From assembly GCA_003162415.1 (NCBI GenBank), contig PMOL01000009.1, positions 1 through 64,000 of the forward strand: DNA of 64,000 nucleotides, in the 5' to 3' direction. The number at the start of each line of letters is the position of its first letter. Position 1 is the stretch's first letter. The stretch comes from Candidatus Dormiibacterota bacterium. GTDB taxonomy: Bacteria > Chloroflexota > Dormibacteria > Aeolococcales > Aeolococcaceae. Under the pieces are notes generated by a model, which did not search any database, had not been told where the DNA came from, and was given only the letters and a program-made list of their open reading frames with translations. The position numbers were made by a program, and so were the translations under genes. Positions 1-6,437 of this stretch are shown one piece after another.

Positions 1-242
1 GGCACCCCGACGATGCCTTCGTTGCCAATCGAGGCCACCTCCACGCTCGTGCCTTCCTGGAACGGCGTGACCAACGAGACCACGCAATTGCGGGGGAAGT
101 CGACGAACGCAATTGGCTCACCCGGCTCGAACAGTATCGTCCCGGAATCCAGGCACACCGGACTCAGCGATCGTCGGAGCCGCCGACTGCCGTCCATCGG
201 AAGCGCATCAAGAAGCCGGTTTGCCCGGGCGTTGACGCTCAT
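1..242 (-). CDS. Crp/Fnr-family transcriptional regulator, N-terminal part (runs off window)
   Basis: The reverse strand from an ATG at 242 stays open to the window edge and encodes 80 residues of a cyclic-nucleotide-binding-type beta-roll. Visible family features are an N-terminal helix (NRLLDALP), a strand with LFEPGEPI, the motif VVSLVTPFQEGTSVEVA and IGNEGIVGV, which match the Crp/Fnr sensor domain in order. The helix-turn-helix lies outside the window, so the ligand cannot be judged; this subfamily often lacks the cAMP-binding residues. The gene is transcribed away from the luciferase-like/hemerythrin gene's 3' end. Identification of the fold is from pattern recognition of the family; the specific regulon is unknown. 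Confidence 0.8.
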   Translation of the reverse strand, partial: MSVNARANRLLDALPMDGSRRLRRSLSPVCLDSGTILFEPGEPIAFVDFPRNCVVSLVTPFQEGTSVEVASIGNEGIVGV

Positions 243-381
243 GCCGCGGTCCACGTGGGTTGCCTCTTGCGCGTTTCACACGCGCTGTTAGGGCGGCGGC
301 TCTCTCAATTGGCACCCGTCACCCGTCGACCGCGGCGGCCTAGCCTTACAAACTGATCCTACGCTTTGGGGGACGGCACGC

Positions 382-1989
382 TCATATCGCGGCCCCTGCG
401 CCGTCAGGTACCTGTCCGGGATAGAAGCCGAGCCTCGCGAGCGGCTCCACCAACTCCTGCTCCTCGTACGCAAGGTGTGACAGGAGGGCGTCGGTCAGGA
501 AGTCAATCGCATCCTGGATGGCATCGTGACCCTCCGGTCGTGTCATATGCTCAACCAGCGCGTGGTCGACCTCCTCAATCGCCTCGTGGATAACCAGGTG
601 CTCATCGGTCAAGCGATCGATCACCGGTTTAAGCTGCGGTTCGCGGCGCGCCAGGTGGGGGAACAGCACGGAGTCTTCGCCGCTGTGGTGCGCTGCTACG
701 ACGCTGCAGTAGCGGGAGCAGACCGTCCCCAGCGTCCAGTCGTTTTGGCGCAGGGCCATCTCGTTCAGCGCCGCCCTGGCGTCCGCGGCGTGCATCGCGC
801 CGTCTCGCACCTCCCGCAGGATATCCCGTAGCTCCGACAACTCCTGCCGGAGCATGTTGTGGACTCGTACAAGTGCCTTGGCAGCGCCGCGCCCCGCATC
901 GCTGTAGCTGACCTTTGAACCGAGACGGTCGCGCCGCGGCCGTATCGACTCGTCCCATGGGGCCCGATCGCTGAGACGGGTGGTTCCGTCGGACGTCGGG
1001 GTGACCCCAAGCCCGTCGACCTCGGTCTCAGCAACCACCGCCGCCAGCTCGGCCGGCGCACCGGCACCAGCCGCGGTACGGCTGGCCCCCCCAGCTGACT
1101 CGCCCGGTCCGCGCTGCCGCGCCCGCGTAACCGCCTCACGCACGCGGGGCACAACCTCAGCCGCGAAGTCCACAATCGAGCGTGGGTCGGTCACCGTCAC
1201 GATGAAGGTGCCTATCCCATCCTCCAGGGCGAGCCTGGTGAGCTCCGCGGCCGTCTCTCGTGCGGGCGGGTCGACTCGCCCCAGGTTCAGTAGGCGCCGG
1301 ATCGCGTGGGGGTCCCGGCCGGCCGCCACAGCGGCAGCGTCGATCGCGACATTACCCGCGGTGAGCTCGCCGGGTTTGAGGCCGGCGATTGTGGGCAACC
1401 AACCGTCGGCGAGCCGGCCGACCAGCCTGAGCATTCGGGGCTTGTATGCGCCGACCCAGATGCCAATGTTGTGCACCGGCGCTGGCCCGCGGGCGGCGCC
1501 AGCCAGCCGATAGTGCTGGCCCTCGAACCGCGCGTCGCCCGACGCACCCGTGTCCCACAGTTCGCGGATCACATGGATGCCCTCCTCGAGCGCCTCCACA
1601 CTCTCGCCCGGGCCGAGGCGCCGCCCACCCATCGCCTCGATGGCGTCCCAGGCCATGCCCGCACCGATACCGAGCTCGAAGCGTCCGCGGCTCAGGATAT
1701 CGAGGCTTGCGGCAGCTCGCGCGACCACGGCCGGCGGCCGGAGCGGCAGGCTCAACACGTTGGCCGACAGCCGAACGCGGCCCGTGCGCGCGGCGACGAA
1801 GGACATCAGCGTCCAGGCGTCCAGCCGGGCCGCCGAGTAGGGATGGTCGTTGAAAGTGACAAGGTCGTACCCCGCCTCCTCGGAGAGCTCGGACCAGGCA
1901 ACCACCTCATCCGCCGATTCGGCCGCGGGTGTGATGAAGACACCGAACTCAATGCCGTGACCGTAGTCGCCGATGCGAACTCCGTTCAT
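382..1989 (-). CDS. Luciferase-like (LLM, F420-type) oxidoreductase fused to a hemerythrin HHE domain
   Basis: A 535-residue two-domain protein. Residues about 1-300 form a luciferase-like TIM barrel: FGVFITPAAES, TFNDHPYSA, an RVRLSANVLSLPLRPPAVVA segment and ELGIGAGMAWDA match the LLM class, which uses F420 or FMN to oxidise or oxygenate small molecules. After a low-complexity Ala/Gly linker (about 300-370) comes a four-helix hemerythrin-like domain: VHNMLRQELSEL, VVAAHHSGEDSVLFP, LTDEHLVIHEAIEE and LLSHLAYEEQELVEP carry the His and Glu residues expected to bind a di-iron centre. The fusion suggests coupling of a flavin/F420 reaction to O2, NO or iron sensing, which is inference. It stands alone between a Crp/Fnr gene and a YceI gene on the same strand. 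Substrate is unknown. Confidence 0.85.
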   Translation of the reverse strand: MNGVRIGDYGHGIEFGVFITPAAESADEVVAWSELSEEAGYDLVTFNDHPYSAARLDAWTLMSFVAARTGRVRLSANVLSLPLRPPAVVARAAASLDILSRGRFELGIGAGMAWDAIEAMGGRRLGPGESVEALEEGIHVIRELWDTGASGDARFEGQHYRLAGAARGPAPVHNIGIWVGAYKPRMLRLVGRLADGWLPTIAGLKPGELTAGNVAIDAAAVAAGRDPHAIRRLLNLGRVDPPARETAAELTRLALEDGIGTFIVTVTDPRSIVDFAAEVVPRVREAVTRARQRGPGESAGGASRTAAGAGAPAELAAVVAETEVDGLGVTPTSDGTTRLSDRAPWDESIRPRRDRLGSKVSYSDAGRGAAKALVRVHNMLRQELSELRDILREVRDGAMHAADARAALNEMALRQNDWTLGTVCSRYCSVVAAHHSGEDSVLFPHLARREPQLKPVIDRLTDEHLVIHEAIEEVDHALVEHMTRPEGHDAIQDAIDFLTDALLSHLAYEEQELVEPLARLGFYPGQVPDGAGAAI

Positions 1990-2045
1990 GTCCTCACCTC
2001 CATGGATGACCCGATTACATCACCAGGATCGCTGCGCGCCGTGCG

Positions 2046-2606
2046 TTACGTGTTCAGCTTCGCTTCGATCTCGATCTGGAGATCCACCTGGTCACCGACG
2101 ACGACGACGCCGGCTTCGAGGATCGTGCTGAAGTCGACTCCAAAGTCACGCCGGTTGATCCGGCCGACCGCAGTTGCTCCGGCGCGCGTGCCCGCCCTCG
2201 GGTCGGTCGCAAAGCCTCCCAGGTCGAGTCGGAGCGTGATCGGTCTGGTGACAGCCTTGAGCGTGAGCTCGCCGTCGAGCGCGTAGTGATCGCCATCGCG
2301 GCGAACGGCAGTCGAACGAAAGCTCATCGTCCGGTACTGGTCGACTTGGAGGAAATCTGCTGCGCGAATGTGCTTGTCCCGATCCGGGTTCCCGGTATCG
2401 ATGGAACCGAGATCGATGGTGGCCGTGACGCTCGAGTCGAGCAGGGACTCGCCGGTCACGATCTCACCGCTGAAGGAGGTGAATTTGCCGCGAACCTTGC
2501 TGACCATCATGTGGCGCACCGAGAACCCGATCTCGGAATGGGTCGGGTCGATCGTCCAGGTGCCGACGACGTAGCCGGGGATGGTCTGTTCTGCTGTCGT
2601 GGTCAT
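2046..2606 (-). CDS. YceI family lipid-binding protein
   Basis: A 186-residue YceI-like protein, a lipocalin-like barrel known to bind polyprenyl or isoprenoid lipids. Diagnostic stretches are WTIDPTHSEIGFSVRHMMVSKVRG near the N-terminus (with the TIDPTHSEIGFSVRH core), IDTGNPDRDKHIRAADFL in the middle and GRINRRDFGVDF near the end. The start is taken at the ATG at 2606 because AAGGAG lies eight bases before it; a GTG nine bases upstream overlaps that ribosome binding site. There is no signal peptide, so it is probably cytoplasmic, unlike E. coli YceI. It is divergent from a MarR regulator, a pairing that suggests regulation by that protein. Confidence 0.9.
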   Translation of the reverse strand: MTTTAEQTIPGYVVGTWTIDPTHSEIGFSVRHMMVSKVRGKFTSFSGEIVTGESLLDSSVTATIDLGSIDTGNPDRDKHIRAADFLQVDQYRTMSFRSTAVRRDGDHYALDGELTLKAVTRPITLRLDLGGFATDPRAGTRAGATAVGRINRRDFGVDFSTILEAGVVVVGDQVDLQIEIEAKLNT

Positions 2607-2642
2607 GGCGGGCACTCCTTGCTTGGTGGTTCAGATATGAAT

Positions 2643-2684
2643 GGTATACCACAAACTATTTGTATTACGCAAGTAGCAAGTTGC
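2643..2684. promoter_or_regulatory. Putative MarR operator region between YceI and MarR genes
   Basis: The 95-base gap between the divergent YceI and MarR genes is clearly AT-richer than its surroundings. It holds the perfect 8-bp palindrome GGTATACC (2643-2650) and the dyad GCAA-G-TTGC (2676-2684). MarR proteins bind such short dyads in divergent promoters. That these are the operator is inference from position and symmetry. Confidence 0.4.
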
Positions 2685-2701
2685 AGATATACTGTTGGTT
2701 C

Positions 2702-3247
2702 ATGACCAACACTCAGACCCAAGCCAGCACCGCCACCACAACGTTGGCCGACAGGCAGCTGCTGCCCCTCATTGACCACCTTGCGCGCGCTGCCCGTCGC
2801 TCCGGCGAGGCGACGCTGGAGCCCGGGGGGCTTCGCCCACGTCATCTCATCGCGCTGAGGCTCCTCAGTGAGGGCGGACCCACGAGCCAGCAGGCGTGCG
2901 CGGACTCGCTGAGCCTGGATCCGAGCAATGTTGTCGGCCTGCTCAACGAGCTTGAGGAGCGTCAGCTCATCACCCGACGTCGGGATCCCACCGATCGCCG
3001 CCGCCACATCGTCGAGCTGTCACCCCGCGGCGAGGACGAGCTCAGTCTGGCCTACGGCCGGCTCCGCGTCCTTGAGGACGATCTCTTCAGCGCCCTGAGC
3101 GCCGGGGAGAGGGCAACGCTGTACGACCTGCTCGTCCGCGCCGTGAATGGCGCATCGCCTCAATGCGAGGTTGCTGATGGTGTCGGTGACGGAGGAACAC
3201 CGAATGGCAGCGTCCTCGGTCGACCTTCCAATCAGCTTGAGAGTTGA
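2702..3247 (+). CDS. MarR family transcriptional regulator
   Basis: A 181-residue winged-helix regulator of the MarR family. The core LTSQQ-like segment (GGPTSQQACADSLSLDPSNV), the recognition helix and wing (LEERQLITRRRDPTDRRRHIVELSPRGE) are all present. The ATG at 2702 is preferred over an in-frame start 42 bases upstream whose extra residues look non-coding. MarR proteins are dimeric repressors released by small phenolic or oxidant ligands; its position back-to-back with the YceI gene suggests that YceI is the target. About 35 residues after the conserved DNA-binding part form an unconserved tail. Confidence 0.88.
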   Translation: MTNTQTQASTATTTLADRQLLPLIDHLARAARRSGEATLEPGGLRPRHLIALRLLSEGGPTSQQACADSLSLDPSNVVGLLNELEERQLITRRRDPTDRRRHIVELSPRGEDELSLAYGRLRVLEDDLFSALSAGERATLYDLLVRAVNGASPQCEVADGVGDGGTPNGSVLGRPSNQLES

Positions 3248-3375
3248 ATCGAGACCGTATCTCAGTTGGTCTGTCAGCGAATCGACTCCGCATCGTCCTA
3301 TACCGCCAACTACGGGGGTCGGATGTTCACGAGGCACACCTGACGCCTTCGAGGCACTTGAGGGTATAAGTTTCC

Positions 3376-4173
3376 TTACCGAGCGTTTGGCCCGATGATG
3401 CCGCCCTTTCTCGCGTAGCCGGCGTACGAGACGCGCACATCCTTGGTCACGACAAAGCGCGCCCGACGCCCGAATTCCCCATACGACATCCGTCCCCTGC
3501 GCAACCGCCAGAGCATGCGGAGCAGCTGCGGCAGTTTGACGCCCGGGCCGAGGCCGACGATATCGCCGCGCTCGAGCTGGTGCCGGCGCATCACCACGTG
3601 AAGCTCATCTGGGGTGATGAACTGGTCCCAGGCATGGAGGTTCCGTGGCATCCAGGCCGTGACGCGCCATTCCTGGAGGAGCTTGATCATCACGAACCTG
3701 CTCCTGCGGGTGCGATTGATAGTGTCGAAGACGTAGAGGCCACCGATCCGGAGCACCCGAGCCGTCTCGCCAATGACCGCATCAAGGTCGCTCACGTGTT
3801 CCAGCACGTCAACGCAGCACGCGATATCAACGCTGTGGTCCTCAAGAGGCAGCTTCTCGCCGGCGCCCTCGCGGTAGTCAATGCTCAGTCCCACGGCGCT
3901 GGCGTGGGAGCGTGCCGTGTTGAGCGAGGAGGTCGACGGGTCGACGCCGATGACACGCGCGCCCAAACGAGCGAACTCCTCTGCGAACAGTCCCCCACCG
4001 CAACCGATGTCCACAACCGACTTGCCCGCGGGATCAACACCGAGCTCGCCGAAAACGCGAGTGAAGTACTCGAGACGGGCAGGGTTGATGGCGGTGCGAA
4101 TTGCGTTCAACGGCTCGTGCTCGTCCCACCAGATGTCGCCGGGTCGGTTGTAGATCTCATTGTCTACGGGCAT
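3376..4173 (-). CDS. Class I SAM-dependent methyltransferase, UbiG-like
   Basis: A 265-residue protein of the UbiG/COQ3-like methyltransferase group. Motif I is VVDIGCGGGLFAEEFA, followed by the acidic end of strand 2 (VIGVDPS), motif II-like DIACCVDVLEHV and the post-motif GGLYVFDTINRT, all matching 2-polyprenyl-6-hydroxyphenol methylase/3-demethylubiquinol methyltransferases. The start at ATG 4173 has AGGAGG six bases upstream. In an organism likely to use menaquinone the real substrate may be another phenol or quinone precursor. It is divergent from the membrane protein at 4358; no quinone biosynthesis genes lie beside it. Confidence 0.85.
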   Translation of the reverse strand: MPVDNEIYNRPGDIWWDEHEPLNAIRTAINPARLEYFTRVFGELGVDPAGKSVVDIGCGGGLFAEEFARLGARVIGVDPSTSSLNTARSHASAVGLSIDYREGAGEKLPLEDHSVDIACCVDVLEHVSDLDAVIGETARVLRIGGLYVFDTINRTRRSRFVMIKLLQEWRVTAWMPRNLHAWDQFITPDELHVVMRRHQLERGDIVGLGPGVKLPQLLRMLWRLRRGRMSYGEFGRRARFVVTKDVRVSYAGYARKGGIIGPNAR

Positions 4174-4357
4174 GGCTCGCCTCCTCACTTCCCCGGGCTA
4201 GCGGATGGGGGCGTAACCGGGTGCCTATGTGTAGGTGACGGCTTCGTCGCCACGCAGCGCGACGCCGTCCGACCCGCCCTCCCTTCCTCCGGAGGCTGCC
4301 GGGGCATGTGCACCCGGCAGCCTTGCAAAGACCTGGCCAGCGATGAGGAGCTCTGAC

Positions 4358-4951
4358 GTGACATCGACAACCCTGCACTATCTCCGGAACCACCTGGAGC
4401 GCACATCAGCGGTGCACAGCCCGCCGTTCATCATCTCGCGCGTCCTGGCTGTCGGGGTTGCGGTCGCACTCGCGGTCGATGCCTACGTCCACGCGACGAG
4501 TTCGGGTTTCTACGATCCCGCCCGGGGAGGGCTCATCACCGAAGGAAACTTATTCCGCGCGGAGGCCTTGGCCAGCGGTGCCCTGGCCGTTCTGCTGGTC
4601 CTCCGCCCATCACGATGGACTCTTGCGGCGGCCTTGCTGGTGGCCGCCTCAGCGCTGGCTGCCGTCGTGGTATATCGGTACATCGATGTGGGAGCGATCG
4701 GTCCGATTCCGAACCTCTATGAACCCACCTGGCAGGTACCGGGAAAGCTGCCCTCTGCGTATGCGGAAGGGCTCGCGGTCCTGCTCAGCGCGATCGGCGT
4801 AGCGCAGCGACGGCGGGGCCGCCCCTCCCGCCAAAATGACGCACGAGGTTCGTCTACAGACGCGGCTATCCGTCACTATTCGGCGATGTCCGCTGCCCGA
4901 ACCGACAACGCCAGGGAGCTGGCCGAGCCGTCTCGACCCCGTGGTAGGTGA
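4358..4951 (+). CDS. Hypothetical four-helix membrane protein
   Basis: A 197-residue protein with four hydrophobic segments: around residues 24-46, 65-84, 86-108 and 128-146, then a polar Arg-rich tail of about 50 residues. The GTG at 4358 is chosen because GAGGAG lies seven bases upstream; an ATG at 4343 would overlap that site. No family is recognised. It ends six bases before the dioxygenase-like gene, so the two are probably co-transcribed. Confidence 0.6.
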   Translation: MTSTTLHYLRNHLERTSAVHSPPFIISRVLAVGVAVALAVDAYVHATSSGFYDPARGGLITEGNLFRAEALASGALAVLLVLRPSRWTLAAALLVAASALAAVVVYRYIDVGAIGPIPNLYEPTWQVPGKLPSAYAEGLAVLLSAIGVAQRRRGRPSRQNDARGSSTDAAIRHYSAMSAARTDNARELAEPSRPRGR

Positions 4952-4957
4952 GACACG

Positions 4958-5719
4958 ATGGTCTTGACCGCCAACCAAGTGGAGCAGTTCGTCGAGGAGG
5001 GCTTTGTCAAGCTCGAACGGGCGTTTCCCGAGGGCGTTGGTGATCAGTGTCGACGGGAGCTCTGGGACGCCATTGGGTGTGATCCATTCGACCGATCGAC
5101 TTGGACTCAGCCGTTCATTCGCCTTGAGAGCTTCCGCACACCCGCGTTCCGAGCGGCCGCAAACACGCCTTCGCTCCACGAGGCGTTCGATCAACTTGTC
5201 GGCGCTGGGCGCTGGATCGCATTGACCGGTCTCGGAACCTTTCCTCTCCGCTTTCCGAGCACGGATGCGCCGCTGGATGCCGGGTGGCATGTGGAAGCCA
5301 GCTTTGCGGGAGCCCATGGCGAAATGCGCGTCAATCTGGGCTCCCGCGGGCGCGCGCTGCTCATGTTGTTCCTCTTCTCCGAGGTAGGCTCCGACGATGC
5401 GCCGACACAGGTGCGTGTCGGCTCGCATCTCGACGTTCCGCAGTTCTTGGAGGACGCCGGGGACGATGGCGTGTCATGGATGACACTGTGCCAACAGGTA
5501 GTTCCCGCCTCGGCCGGCCGGCCCATCGAGCTGGCCACGGGCTCCCTCGGAGATGTGTATCTCTGCCATCCGTTTCTCGTGCATACGGGGACTGCTCATC
5601 GCGGCAGTACGCCACGGTTCATGGCTCAGCCACCGCTCAGATCCATCGAGGTGCTTGAGCTGGACTCGCCGAATCCGACTCCAGTGGAGCGAGCGGTCAT
5701 GAACGGTCGGGGCCGCTGA
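4958..5719 (+). CDS. Phytanoyl-CoA dioxygenase (PhyH)-like oxygenase
   Basis: A 253-residue protein resembling the PhyH family of Fe(II)/2-oxoglutarate-dependent oxygenases. The N-terminus (QVEQFVEEGFVKLERAFP) is the typical opening of the family. The iron site appears as HVE (GWHVEASF) and the distal His in CHPFLVHTGTAHRG, followed by RFMAQPP supplying the Arg that binds 2-oxoglutarate. HxE instead of the usual HxD is a mild deviation. The substrate cannot be told. It follows a membrane protein gene by six bases and probably shares its transcript. Confidence 0.75.
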   Translation: MVLTANQVEQFVEEGFVKLERAFPEGVGDQCRRELWDAIGCDPFDRSTWTQPFIRLESFRTPAFRAAANTPSLHEAFDQLVGAGRWIALTGLGTFPLRFPSTDAPLDAGWHVEASFAGAHGEMRVNLGSRGRALLMLFLFSEVGSDDAPTQVRVGSHLDVPQFLEDAGDDGVSWMTLCQQVVPASAGRPIELATGSLGDVYLCHPFLVHTGTAHRGSTPRFMAQPPLRSIEVLELDSPNPTPVERAVMNGRGR

Positions 5720-5726
5720 CGCGGCC
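5711..5726. terminator. Short GC hairpin between convergent genes
   Basis: GGCCGC-TGAC-GCGGCC forms a six-base-pair stem with a four-base loop over the stop codon of the dioxygenase-like gene, facing the convergent PPOX gene. There is no U-tract, so terminator function is only a possibility. Confidence 0.3.
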
Positions 5727-5827
5727 GCCGGTTCGGGTCTGGCTCCTGGTCGACGCGACGCCGCCCGACCGCAGCGTTGCCCACACGCCGGCCTCCCCGT
5801 GCTCGACCAGCGTCGGAGGTGACGTGG

Positions 5828-6244
5828 TCAAGATCCGTTGATGCGGCGACCGGTAACCTCCTCAATGGAGAGTCTCACCCAATGCTCGCTGGAGCGCGCT
5901 GCCCAGGAGTGCAGCGGCCCGCGACGAAGCTCGTCCAATTGGCTTTCGTCGGTGATCTCATGCGCCGTGCCCTTGACGACGACACTCCATCCGCTGTGAA
6001 AGAGCGCGCGGCTATCGTCCACTTCAAAGACGACGGGCGCGCCGCCGGCGATCGCGCTGAGCTTGGTTCCCGGCTCGGTGCAGAACACGATCGAGTCGTC
6101 GTCCGCGAGATAGTTCACCGGAAGAATCAGCGGCTGCCCGTCGACCACGAAGCCGATTCTGCCGACGTAAGCATGGAGTTGCAGGAGGTCCACGGCCTCG
6201 GCTGTGGTGAGTTCGTGGACGCGTGTCTGACGGGGGGTTTCCAT
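5828..6244 (-). CDS. Pyridoxamine 5'-phosphate oxidase-fold flavin-binding protein
   Basis: A 138-residue split-barrel protein. The segments VGRIGFVVDGQPLILPVNY, SIVFCTEPGTKL and VVFEVDD are typical of the small FMN- or F420-binding PPOX-fold family (Pyridox_ox_2 type), which includes nitroreductase-like and DosR-regulon proteins in actinobacteria. The ATG at 6244 is supported by AGGAG five bases upstream; an in-frame extension of 45 residues upstream has no such site. It is divergent from the acyl-CoA synthetase gene with 193 bases between them. The physiological substrate is unknown. Confidence 0.82.
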   Translation of the reverse strand: METPRQTRVHELTTAEAVDLLQLHAYVGRIGFVVDGQPLILPVNYLADDDSIVFCTEPGTKLSAIAGGAPVVFEVDDSRALFHSGWSVVVKGTAHEITDESQLDELRRGPLHSWAARSSEHWVRLSIEEVTGRRINGS

Positions 6245-6328
6245 GCTTTCTCCTCTGCGGACCGATGGTTGATTGCTACGTTGGACGCCGGCAACGCTTG
6301 AATCCAGAGCCATGGGTCCCACACTTTC

Positions 6329-6341
6329 GGTCCTTAAGACC
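6329..6341. promoter_or_regulatory. Palindrome GGTC-CTTAA-GACC in divergent promoter
   Basis: GGTCCTTAAGACC has four-base arms in dyad symmetry and lies in the spacer between the divergent PPOX gene (start 6244) and the acetyltransferase/acyl-CoA synthetase gene (start 6438). Its flanks loosely resemble the DosR/DevR box, with a TTC before it and CCTT after. A nearby GGGTCCC (6315-6321) adds a further dyad. Assignment to a NarL-type regulator is speculative. Confidence 0.3.
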
Positions 6342-6437
6342 CTTCGCTGAGTGCGGTCCATGCCCGATGCTACGGGCAATGGACAGCAGTGACATTCCCG
6401 GCAACCACCGTCATGATCAGGGCGGGGTCCTCAGCTC

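Noticed and set aside
13..291. Plus-strand 92-residue frame at the window start
   Set aside because: The opposite strand encodes a recognisable Crp/Fnr sensor domain over 1-242, so the plus frame is its shadow.
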